Position numbers and translations under genes: made by a program. A stretch of DNA of 64,000 bases from Candidatus Caldatribacterium sp. (GTDB lineage: Bacteria > Atribacterota > Atribacteria > Atribacterales > Caldatribacteriaceae), in contig JAPWUU010000001.1 in NCBI GenBank assembly GCA_028275365.1, positions 1-64,000 on the forward strand. Reading direction: 5' to 3'. Below the pieces are notes generated by a model. That model had not been told where the DNA came from, made no database searches, and was given only the letters and a program-made list of their open reading frames with translations. Positions 48,031 through 56,269 of the stretch are shown piece by piece. Position 1 is the first letter of the stretch, and each line of letters starts with the position of its first letter.

Positions 48031-49128
48031 ATGTACCAATCTTTTGAGGTGAGGAATTTTCGGTGTTTCCGCGAATTAAAGCTCGATGAACTGGCCCAAA
48101 TCAACCTTGTCGTGGGGGCTAACAACGTTGGCAAAACGGCATTGCTGGAGGCTCTGTTTATCCACTGTGGGACGTACCGTCCTGAGCTGACGTTCAAGGT
48201 TAATGCTTTCCGTGGGGTGGAGCAAGTAAAGGTTGAACTGGGCCGATGGGCTGAAACACCGTGGGATGGCCTTTTCCACCAGTTTGATGTTTCTCAGGCT
48301 ATCACCTTGGAAGGAAAGGACACGGTCGCAGGTTGGCGGCTGGTTCGGTTGAGAGTTTTGCGCGATGTATCGGAACTGGCAGAGATAATGGCATCCTTGC
48401 ACACTGTGGGAGTAACCCCTGTCCCTTACGGGCACCTGAGGGTTTCCGTGGCCACGGAGATTGCTCAGGTGCTCGAACTGGAGTACACGATGGACGGCAG
48501 AGGCGGAAAGTTTTACGCAGTCATAGACCCGAACGGGGTTCGTTTTGCGCCGATTCCACCTGCTCCTCCTTTTCCGGCTTTCTTTCAGACCTCCCGTGGG
48601 CGTGTTTCTTTTAGGGATGAGGCCGAAATGTTTGGAAATCTGCAAGTTCGGGGTGAGCAGGACGAGGTCCTGAAGGTTCTTCGGCTCATCGAGCCGAGAC
48701 TCCGCCGTCTTGAAATGGTGGTTGTTGCCGGAGAACCGATCCTGCATGGAGATATAGGTGGCAACCGCATGATTCCTTTACCCTTTCTCGGGGAAGGTAT
48801 GGTCCGTCTGGCGAGTCTGGTTTTGCATATCGGCAATGCACCCGATGGTGTCGTGCTTGTGGACGAAATTGAGAACGGACTTCACCATACCGTTTTGACC
48901 TCGGTGTGGCAGGCTGTTGGGGAAGCCGCGAGAAAGTTCAACACACAGATTTTCGCCACGACTCATAGCCTGGAGTGTGTTATTGCTGCTCACAAAGTGT
49001 TCTCACAGACCCAATCCTGTGAGTTCCTCTTACACCGTCTAGAACGGGTGAACGACGAGATTAGGGCCATCACTTACGATCGGGAAACTTTAAAAGCAGC
49101 TATTGAGGCGGATCTCGAGGTGCGGTAA
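48031..49128 (+). CDS. OLD/AriA-like SMC-type AAA ATPase (AAA_15/AAA_21)
   Basis: MYQSFEVRNFRCFRELKLDELAQINLVVGANNVGKTALLEALFIH (Walker A), PFLGEGMVRLASLVL (signature-like), PDGVVLVDEIENGLHHTVL (Walker B/D-loop), QIFATTHSLECV (H-switch). Confidence 0.92.
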   Translation: MYQSFEVRNFRCFRELKLDELAQINLVVGANNVGKTALLEALFIHCGTYRPELTFKVNAFRGVEQVKVELGRWAETPWDGLFHQFDVSQAITLEGKDTVAGWRLVRLRVLRDVSELAEIMASLHTVGVTPVPYGHLRVSVATEIAQVLELEYTMDGRGGKFYAVIDPNGVRFAPIPPAPPFPAFFQTSRGRVSFRDEAEMFGNLQVRGEQDEVLKVLRLIEPRLRRLEMVVVAGEPILHGDIGGNRMIPLPFLGEGMVRLASLVLHIGNAPDGVVLVDEIENGLHHTVLTSVWQAVGEAARKFNTQIFATTHSLECVIAAHKVFSQTQSCEFLLHRLERVNDEIRAITYDRETLKAAIEADLEVR

Positions 49129-49737
49129 ATGCCCATACAGATTACGTCCCCCTGTGTTCTGGTGGTCGAAGGGGAAGAAGACAAGCGGTTTTTTGAGGCG
49201 TTGCTTCGGTATTTGCAGCTGGAAGCACAGGTGATACCGGTTGGTGGCAAGACCCAACTGAGGTATGGCCTGAAAGCTCTCGTTCAAAGCCCTCGTTTTT
49301 ATACGGTAGCTCGCTTAGGAGTGTCAAGAGATGCGGATAGTGCCCCGAGGGCTGCGTTTCAAAGTGTGTGCGATGCCCTGAGGACCCTGGGTTTGCCGTT
49401 TCCTGCTGATCCGTTACATGTTGTGGAAGGCTGTCCTCAGGTTGGCGTCTTGATTTTGCCGGGTCCAGACACGCCGGGTACCCTGGAAGACCTTTGCCTT
49501 GAGGCTGTTGCTCAGGATCCGGCTATGGACTGCGTGGAGAGGTACTTTCAGTGCTTACGACAACAAGCCATTCCTGTGGCCGATAGCAAAATCTCAAAAG
49601 CAAAAGTTCATGCGTTCCTGGCGTCAAAGCCGGAACCGGGGAGACGACTGGGCGAAGCAGCACAGGCCGGTTACTGGCCGTTCGATAACAAGGCCTTTGA
49701 ACAGGTGAAGGACTTCCTTAAGCGTTTGTTCGGGTGA
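49129..49737 (+). CDS. DUF3226-like TOPRIM protein
   Basis: CVLVVEGEEDKRFFEALLRYL (TOPRIM Glu motif), ARLGVSRDADSAPRAAFQSV (DxD), VGVLILPGPDTPGTLEDLCLEAV; starts immediately after the ATPase stop codon. Confidence 0.82.
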   Translation: MPIQITSPCVLVVEGEEDKRFFEALLRYLQLEAQVIPVGGKTQLRYGLKALVQSPRFYTVARLGVSRDADSAPRAAFQSVCDALRTLGLPFPADPLHVVEGCPQVGVLILPGPDTPGTLEDLCLEAVAQDPAMDCVERYFQCLRQQAIPVADSKISKAKVHAFLASKPEPGRRLGEAAQAGYWPFDNKAFEQVKDFLKRLFG

Positions 49738-49866
49738 CCTGAGCCCTTGCTCTTACTGCGGGTTTCATTCTGAGCTCCTGGGAGGTTTGGTGTGCAGACG
49801 TTTTTCCGTTACCTTCCACCTGCCCCGGCATGGTAGAATGAAGGAAGTACGAAAGGAGGTCTTGCT

Positions 49867-50967
49867 ATGGCTATAGAAAGGGTTCCAGACCTTCCCCGCA
49901 AGATGAAAGCGGTGGTGAACCACGCTCCCTATGACTTCCGTCTTGAGGAGATTCCGGTTCCAGAGGTTGGTCCTGAGGAAGTCCTCATCCGGGTGGGGGG
50001 ATGCGGTATCTGCGCTGGGGATGTGAAGACCTTCCACGGGAATCCCCGGGTGTGGGGTGGTAATGGCCATCCCCCGTACGTGGTGACTCCAGTCGTTCCA
50101 GGGCATGAGTTCTTCGGCCAGGTGGTGGCCCTGGGAGAAGGGACAAAGGAGAAACACGGCATTGCCCTCGGAGACTGGGTGGCCGTGGAGCAGATTATCC
50201 CCTGTGGGGTGTGCCGCTTCTGCGAGGAAGGGAGCTACTGGATGTGTGAGCGGCACTACATTTTCGGTTTCAAGCGCCATGAGGCCGAGGGAGGATTTGC
50301 CGAGTACATGCGCCTGCCCCGAAACTCCCGGATTCACAGGCTCCCGGAAGGGTTCCCTCTCCGGGTTGCACCCTACATTGAGCCTCTGGGATGCGCCATC
50401 CATGCCGTGGACCGGGCGGACATCACCTTCCGGGACGTGGTGGTCATTGCCGGGATGGGGGCCATAGGCCTGGGCATGCTCCAGGTAGCTCGTCTGAGAA
50501 ACCCCCGGCTCCTCATCGCCGTCGATGTCATCGAGAAGCGCCTGGACCTCGCGAAGAAACTCGGTGCTGACCTTGTTCTCAACCCGAAAGTCGTGGATGT
50601 GGTGGAGGAGGTCAAGCGCCTCACCGATGGCTACGGGTGCGACGTGTACATCCACGCAAGCGGCAATCCCCAGGGGGTCATCCAGGGGCTTAGCATGCTC
50701 CGCCGCCTTGGCCGTTACGTGGAGTTCAGCGTCTTCAACGCCCCAACGACAGTGGACTGGAGCATCATCGGAGACGTCAAGGAGCTCGATATCCGAGGTG
50801 CCCACCTGAGCCCCTGGACCTACCCTGTGGCTATCCGCTTCCTCCATGAGGGCCTTGTGAAAGCCGATGACATCATCACCCATGAACTTCCCCTTGAGGA
50901 GTTCAAGAGAGGGCTTGAGCTTGCCGAGAAAGGCGATGAAGCCATTCGGGTGGTGCTCAAGCCGTAG
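49867..50967 (+). CDS. Zn-dependent medium-chain alcohol/polyol dehydrogenase (erythritol/L-threitol dehydrogenase-like)
   Basis: GGCGICAGDVKTFHG; PGHEFFGQVVALGEG; VEQIIPCGVCRFCEEGSYWMCERHYIFGF; VVVIAGMGAIGLGMLQVARL. Confidence 0.88.
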   Translation: MAIERVPDLPRKMKAVVNHAPYDFRLEEIPVPEVGPEEVLIRVGGCGICAGDVKTFHGNPRVWGGNGHPPYVVTPVVPGHEFFGQVVALGEGTKEKHGIALGDWVAVEQIIPCGVCRFCEEGSYWMCERHYIFGFKRHEAEGGFAEYMRLPRNSRIHRLPEGFPLRVAPYIEPLGCAIHAVDRADITFRDVVVIAGMGAIGLGMLQVARLRNPRLLIAVDVIEKRLDLAKKLGADLVLNPKVVDVVEEVKRLTDGYGCDVYIHASGNPQGVIQGLSMLRRLGRYVEFSVFNAPTTVDWSIIGDVKELDIRGAHLSPWTYPVAIRFLHEGLVKADDIITHELPLEEFKRGLELAEKGDEAIRVVLKP

Positions 50968-50969
50968 GG

Positions 50970-51929
50970 GTGAATCCTTTGCCCAGGCGAAAGGATAATT
51001 TTGCCCTGGCCTGCGAAGTGGCAAAGCTGTACTACTACGAGGACCTCACCCAGGACCAGATTGGTGAGGTCCTCGGCCTTTCCCGACAGAAGGTCTCAAG
51101 GCTTCTTCGCTGGGCAAAAGAGGAAGGCATTGTCCAGATTCGGGTGCTTGACACAGGGGAGGACATGAAGACCCTTGAGGCGCAGCTTCGGGAACGTTTC
51201 GGTCTTCGGGATGTGCGGGTGGCCTCAACCTTCAGCCGTGACCCGGGCCTTGTGGTGAAGCGAATTGCCCAGGTTGCTGCATCGTACCTTCGGGGAGTGG
51301 TTGAGCCCCACACCTCCTTGGGGGTTGCCTACGGGAAAACGCTCTTTGCCATGACCCATTTCCTCGTACCGAAAGCCGTCCCGGGCTTCCAAGTGGTGCA
51401 GATTATGGGAGGGTACGGGAAGCTCAAGGGAGACGTCGTGGCGGTGGAACTCGCCCGGGCCCTGGCGCAGAATTTCGGTGGGAGTGTGGTGTATCTCCTG
51501 GCTCCAGCATTTGCGAAGGATGAGGCAACGCGGGATGCCCTCCTTGGTGATGAGCGTGTGGCTCGAGTTTTGGAACTTGCCCGCAACGTGGATATTGCCC
51601 TTGTGGGGATTGGCGGGGTAACTTCGGGTTCCACCTTGCTGGACACCGGGGACATTTCCCCCCACGAGGTTGAGGAGCTTATCGCCCGGAAAGCGGTCGG
51701 GAATATCTGTGGCAATTTCTATAATGAGCAGGGGGAGCCGGTTCCCTGCCAGGCCGATCGGCGGCGTATTGCCCTGACCCTACAGGAGCTCTCGAGAATC
51801 CCAAGGGTCATAGGGGTAGCGGGAGGAGAGGAAAAGCTCAGGCCTATTCTTGGAGCGCTTCGGGGGAAGTTCGTGAACATCCTCATCACCGATGACGTTA
51901 CCGCTTCGGCCCTTCTTGAAAAGGGTTAA
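50970..51929 (+). CDS. SorC/DeoR-family sugar-binding transcriptional regulator
   Basis: FALACEVAKLYYYEDLTQDQIGEVLGLSRQKVSRLLRWAKEEGIVQIRV; TSLGVAYGKTLFAMTHFL; IPRVIGVAGGEEKLRPILGALRGKFVNILITDDVTASALL. Confidence 0.93.
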   Translation: MNPLPRRKDNFALACEVAKLYYYEDLTQDQIGEVLGLSRQKVSRLLRWAKEEGIVQIRVLDTGEDMKTLEAQLRERFGLRDVRVASTFSRDPGLVVKRIAQVAASYLRGVVEPHTSLGVAYGKTLFAMTHFLVPKAVPGFQVVQIMGGYGKLKGDVVAVELARALAQNFGGSVVYLLAPAFAKDEATRDALLGDERVARVLELARNVDIALVGIGGVTSGSTLLDTGDISPHEVEELIARKAVGNICGNFYNEQGEPVPCQADRRRIALTLQELSRIPRVIGVAGGEEKLRPILGALRGKFVNILITDDVTASALLEKG

Positions 51930-51932
51930 CAT

Positions 51933-51961
51933 TTGCGCTCAGTGTTTTCTGGGAGTATAAT
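51933..51961 (+). promoter_or_regulatory. Sigma-A-like promoter upstream of second substrate-binding protein
   Basis: TTGCGC - 17 nt - TATAAT. Confidence 0.6.
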
Positions 51962-52004
51962 TACAACATAGGAGGAACGTCATACCAAAAGGAGGGGTGT
52001 GGTT

Positions 52005-53411
52005 ATGCGGAAGTTCCTTCTGTTCCTCTTTGCCTTCGTGCTTCTCGCAAGTGTAGCCTACGCTTCACCGGTGAAACTCGTCGTTGTCGGGGATGCGGGA
52101 CATAACCTGAAACCTTTTGAGTGGTATGCGAAGGACCTGAAGGAGAAATTCGATGTGGAGCTTGAGGTCATTGGTGTTCCCTTTGGAGAACTCTACGAGA
52201 AAGAGAAAGTGGAGCTCATTGCCGGAACTGGCGCTTTCGACATCATGATTGTTTTCCCCAAATTCCTCGCCGAGTTTGCTGCCAACGGTTGGCTCTATCC
52301 TCTTGACGAATTTGTCGCAAAGCTTGATCCCAAGCTCGACGACGTTACCCCGGGATACCGGGACTTCTACTGTAAATATGGCGGCAAGCTCTATGCTCTC
52401 CCCTACGACGGTGACGTCCTGAGCCTCTATTACCGGAAGGACCTCCTTGAGAACGAAGAAGAGCGAAAGGCCTTTAAGGAGAAGTATGGGTATGATCTCA
52501 AAGTTCCCGAGACCTGGGATGAGTACCTCGATGTAGCTGAGTTCTTCACCCGGAAGGCCGGAGAGAAGCTCGCCGGAGAGGTCCTGCAGCGAGATTTCTA
52601 CGGGACCGCCTACTACGGCCAGAAGGACCAGATTTTCGCCTGGTGGGGGAACATCTTTGCAAGCCTCGGTGGAGTGTACTTCGATGAAGAGACCATGGAG
52701 CCGGCCATTAACTCTGAAGCGGGAGTGAAGGCCCTGGAGATTATGAAGGAAATCCACAAGTACTGTCCTCCCGATGTCCTGGCCTACGGATACGAAGAAC
52801 TGAAAGACGTCTTCCTCAATGGGGACTGCTTCATGGTCATCCAGTGGCCCTGTGTGGGGAAGAAGGGAGCGGATCCAGCACAGTCAAAGATTGTCGGAAA
52901 AATCGGAGTCTCTCACGTTCCGGGAGTCAAAAAGGATGGCGAGATATACTATCGGGCCATGATGCCCTGTGGGCGAGTTCTGGCCATTGCCGCACAGTCA
53001 AAAGACCCCTGGAAGGCATACCAGGTCATCCACTACCTCTCGGTGGTCACAAGCCTTGATGACGTCTCTACTCCTGAGACTGGCCTTGATCCCTACCGGT
53101 ACTCTCACTTTGCTCACCCCGAGGCCTACGAGATGTTCGCTAATGTCGAGGACGCAAAGATTTACCTTGCTGGTGTCCAGAAGAACATGGAGAAAGGGTA
53201 CCCCGAAATGGTCCTTCCTGGAACGGTGGAGTACGAGGAGACCCTGGGTGTGGCCCTCACCAAGGCTCTCGCCGGGGAGCTCGATCCCAAGAGCGCTTTA
53301 GATGAAGCAGCACAGGCCTGGAGAGATATTCTTGAGCGATTTGGGAAAGAGCAGCAGAAAGCCCTCTACCAAGAGCTTGTGAAAGGCTGGAAAGCCGTGG
53401 GTCTCTGGTGA
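52005..53411 (+). CDS. Carbohydrate ABC transporter substrate-binding protein
   Basis: Signal peptide MRKFLLFLFAFVLLASVAYA; family 1 extracellular solute-binding protein pattern; adjacent permeases. Confidence 0.93.
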   Translation: MRKFLLFLFAFVLLASVAYASPVKLVVVGDAGHNLKPFEWYAKDLKEKFDVELEVIGVPFGELYEKEKVELIAGTGAFDIMIVFPKFLAEFAANGWLYPLDEFVAKLDPKLDDVTPGYRDFYCKYGGKLYALPYDGDVLSLYYRKDLLENEEERKAFKEKYGYDLKVPETWDEYLDVAEFFTRKAGEKLAGEVLQRDFYGTAYYGQKDQIFAWWGNIFASLGGVYFDEETMEPAINSEAGVKALEIMKEIHKYCPPDVLAYGYEELKDVFLNGDCFMVIQWPCVGKKGADPAQSKIVGKIGVSHVPGVKKDGEIYYRAMMPCGRVLAIAAQSKDPWKAYQVIHYLSVVTSLDDVSTPETGLDPYRYSHFAHPEAYEMFANVEDAKIYLAGVQKNMEKGYPEMVLPGTVEYEETLGVALTKALAGELDPKSALDEAAQAWRDILERFGKEQQKALYQELVKGWKAVGLW

Positions 53412-53418
53412 GATCACC

Positions 53419-53448
53419 GGGGCTGGGGTTCTCCCCCAGCCCCTTTTT
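53419..53448 (+). terminator. Intrinsic terminator/attenuator-like hairpin between substrate-binding protein and permease
   Basis: GGGGCTGGGG-TTCTC-CCCCAGCCCC-TTTTT. Confidence 0.85.
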
Positions 53449-53460
53449 CCGGAGGAAACC

Positions 53461-54342
53461 ATGGGAGGCTTGCGCAAAAGAGACTGGTGGATGGCTTTCC
53501 TTTTTGTCCTTCCGGTGGTTGTGATTCTCCTTGCCATTTCCATCTTCCCGATGGTGTACTCTTTCTACCTCAGCCTCTGCAGATGGGACATCGGTATGGG
53601 AGGGCAACGGACCTTCATCGGAGCGGGAAACTACCTGAGGCTCTTTTCCGATGCCCGTTTCTTCAACTCCCTGAAGAATACCGGTCGGGTCCTCCTTTTT
53701 GGAGTGGGCACGCAGTTTGCCCTCGGCCTTTCTCTGGCACTCCTTTTGAACCGGAGTTTCCGTGGACGGAGTCTCGTGGTGACCCTCTTCCTCCTCCCCA
53801 TGATGATTTCGCCGGTGGTGGTGGGATGTATCTGGAAAATCATCTACCACTACCAGTACGGTCCTCTCAACTACCTCCTGAATCTCCTGGGGATTCGTTC
53901 TGTGAACTGGCTGGGAAGTGGAAGCATAAGTCCGTACTCTATAGTCCTTGCAGACATCTGGGAGTGGACGCCTTTTATGGTCATCACCCTTCTTGCAGGC
54001 TTGCAGGCCATCCCCGATGACCTCTACGAGGCGGCACGGGTGGATGGAGCCAACCGCTGGCAGATTTTCTCTGGGGTGGTGTTTCCCCTCTTGCGTCCGG
54101 TGGTCATCATTGCCATCCTCATTCGGGTGATGGACGCGTTCAAAATCTTCGACCTTGTGGTGCTCCTCACCATGGGTGGTCCGGGTCAGGCTTCAGAGAG
54201 CGTGGCTTTTTACAATTACCTCACCGGGTTCAAGTACTTCAGTATGGGTTATGCCTCGGCTATGAGTTACGTCCAGCTTGCGGTCATTGTGGCCATCGCC
54301 AACGTTTTCCTGCGGTCCTTCAAGGGGAGAGCAGTGGTATGA
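53461..54342 (+). CDS. Carbohydrate ABC transporter permease (MalF-like)
   Basis: FVLPVVVILLAISIFPMVYSFYLSLCRWDIG; DDLYEAARVDGANRWQIFSGVVFPLLRPVVIIAILIRVMDAFKIFD. Confidence 0.95.
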   Translation: MGGLRKRDWWMAFLFVLPVVVILLAISIFPMVYSFYLSLCRWDIGMGGQRTFIGAGNYLRLFSDARFFNSLKNTGRVLLFGVGTQFALGLSLALLLNRSFRGRSLVVTLFLLPMMISPVVVGCIWKIIYHYQYGPLNYLLNLLGIRSVNWLGSGSISPYSIVLADIWEWTPFMVITLLAGLQAIPDDLYEAARVDGANRWQIFSGVVFPLLRPVVIIAILIRVMDAFKIFDLVVLLTMGGPGQASESVAFYNYLTGFKYFSMGYASAMSYVQLAVIVAIANVFLRSFKGRAVV

Positions 54343-55160
54343 GGCGACGGGATGGAGTGACGGTGGCAGTCTTTGTGGGCATATTTGTGCTTCTTGCTGT
54401 TGCCCTTGCTCCTTTTGCCTGGAACGTGCTGACTTCCTTCAAGGAAAAGGGAGAGTACTTCACCTACCCTCCAGTTTTCGTTCCCTCGTCGTTTGACCTT
54501 GAGCACTACGTGCGGGGGTTGCATCTTGGGGGAGCAAAAGGCATAAAAGACAGCTTCATCATCGCCTCCCTCACCACCCTTCTTGCCATTGCCCTGGGGT
54601 CACTTGCGGCGTATTCCCTTTCCCGTTTCCGCATCGGTGGAGACAACTTTGCCTTCTGGATTCTCTCGGTGCGGATGATGCCCCCCATCGCCTCGGTCCT
54701 TCCTCTTTTCCTTTTCTTCCGGTTTTTGCGGTGGCTGGATACCTACCAGGCGCTCATTTTCACCTATGCGCTCGTGAACATCCCCTTCGCCGTCTGGATG
54801 ATGAAAGGGTTCTTCGACGAGCTCCCCGTGGAACTTGAAGAGGCAGCGCTCATCGATGGGTGTGGGAGACTGGGAGCTTTCGTCCGAGTGGCCCTGCCCC
54901 TTGTGGCTCCTGGTCTTGTGGCAACGGCGCTCTTCTGCTTCATGTTTTCCTGGAATGAATTCCTCTTTGCGCTGATTCTCGGGCGATCCCGGGTCGTCCC
55001 CATCACGGTGAACATCGCCGGTCTCATCGGGGGTCACGAAATCCTCTGGGCAGAGATTTCAGCGGTCTCCATCGTGGCCAGTGTGCCCATCATTGTCCTT
55101 GCCATTCTCCTCCAGCGGTACCTCGTTCGGGGTCTTACCCTGGGTGCCGTCAAAGGGTGA
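54339..55160 (+). CDS. Carbohydrate ABC transporter permease (MalG-like)
   Basis: VELEEAALIDGCGRLGAFVRVALPLVAPGLVATALFCFMFSWNEFLFALIL; C-terminal RGLTLGAVKG. Confidence 0.95.
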   Translation: MRRRDGVTVAVFVGIFVLLAVALAPFAWNVLTSFKEKGEYFTYPPVFVPSSFDLEHYVRGLHLGGAKGIKDSFIIASLTTLLAIALGSLAAYSLSRFRIGGDNFAFWILSVRMMPPIASVLPLFLFFRFLRWLDTYQALIFTYALVNIPFAVWMMKGFFDELPVELEEAALIDGCGRLGAFVRVALPLVAPGLVATALFCFMFSWNEFLFALILGRSRVVPITVNIAGLIGGHEILWAEISAVSIVASVPIIVLAILLQRYLVRGLTLGAVKG

Positions 55161-56103
55161 GGGATGGGGATTTCTTCTGCGCTGTCTTCAGCCATTCCAG
55201 GAATTCTTCTCGGGAAGCGAAGGATTTCTGGGTTCCCCGTTTCTCTGTAGAGAGGGCAGCATAGGCGCAGGCAAGGTCAACAGCACGGGGGAGGTCTTTC
55301 CCCTCTGCCAGGAAGTAGGCTAAGGCTCCGAGGAATGCGTCTCCGGCTCCGGTGGTGTCGACCGTCCGGGCCTGGTAGGCAGGGAAAAGGGTGAAGGTTC
55401 CTCCGCTCCCCAGAAGAGCCCCTTTCTCTCCCATGGTTACCAGGACATTCTCTATACCTCTTTCCCAGAGCGTGGCTACTGCCCTCTTCAGGTCCTCCTC
55501 CCCTTCGATGGGAAAACCGGCGAATCCTTCAAGTTCCCGCTCGTTGGGGACGAAGAGCTTTACGCCGCGGATGCTCTGCCAGTCCAGGGGCTGGAAAGGA
55601 GCGGGATTCAGAATAACCGGGATGCGAAGCTCCTGAGCCAGAGCAATGGTGGCGTAGACCGTCTCAAGGGGAATCTCGAGCTGCACGAGGATAAAGTGGG
55701 ATCTGGCCAGGGCTTCTCTCGCTTTCCAGACGTCTTCAGGAAGTAGGAAGGAATTCGCCCCCGGAATGATGAAAATGCTGTTTCGGCCCTCGGGATCCAC
55801 GAAGATAGGAGCGACGCCGCTCGTTTTCCCCGGAACGGTCTTGATGAAACTTGTATCAATCCCGTAGCAAGCGAAATTCTCTTTGACCAGGGGGCCGAAG
55901 AGGTCATCCCCTACGGCAGTCACCACGACGACCTCTCCCCCGAGTTTGGCCACAGCTATCGCCTGGTTGGCTCCCTTTCCACCGAAACCGATTTCAAAAT
56001 CCTTACCGAAGATGGTCTCTCCGACTCTTGGGAAACGGTCCTCATAGTAGGTGACAAGGTCCATCATGTTGCTCCCCACCATGCCGATGACCGGTCGCGC
56101 CAT
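55150..56103 (-). CDS. rbsK: Ribokinase (PfkB family)
   Basis: MARPVIGMVGSNMMDLVTYYEDRFPRVGETIFGKDFEIGFGGKGANQAIAVAKLGGEVVVVTAVGDDLFG...ARTVDTTGAGDAFLGALAYFLAEG. Shorter ATG start preferred. Confidence 0.95.
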   Translation of the reverse strand: MARPVIGMVGSNMMDLVTYYEDRFPRVGETIFGKDFEIGFGGKGANQAIAVAKLGGEVVVVTAVGDDLFGPLVKENFACYGIDTSFIKTVPGKTSGVAPIFVDPEGRNSIFIIPGANSFLLPEDVWKAREALARSHFILVQLEIPLETVYATIALAQELRIPVILNPAPFQPLDWQSIRGVKLFVPNERELEGFAGFPIEGEEDLKRAVATLWERGIENVLVTMGEKGALLGSGGTFTLFPAYQARTVDTTGAGDAFLGALAYFLAEGKDLPRAVDLACAYAALSTEKRGTQKSFASREEFLEWLKTAQKKSPSLTL

Positions 56104-56269
56104 GCTTCTCCCTCCTACTTTCCCGTATACTTCTATGATAGCACAGAGCTCCTGATGCACTGCTCTGGGGTTCTGACCATCCGGCCGCGGGAGAAATTTT
56201 TTCTGAACGGGTAGCATATCGCAGGGCGTTTGGTTAGAATACCGGAGAGCGTCACTTTTTGGGAGGCCT

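Noticed and set aside
47611-48039. N-terminal 143-codon extension of the DUF72 ORF
   Set aside because: Extension is Ser/Cys/Pro-rich, unlike DUF72 proteins, and overlaps the promoter of the opposite-strand ATPase gene; the GTG near 47610 gives the normal DUF72 start.
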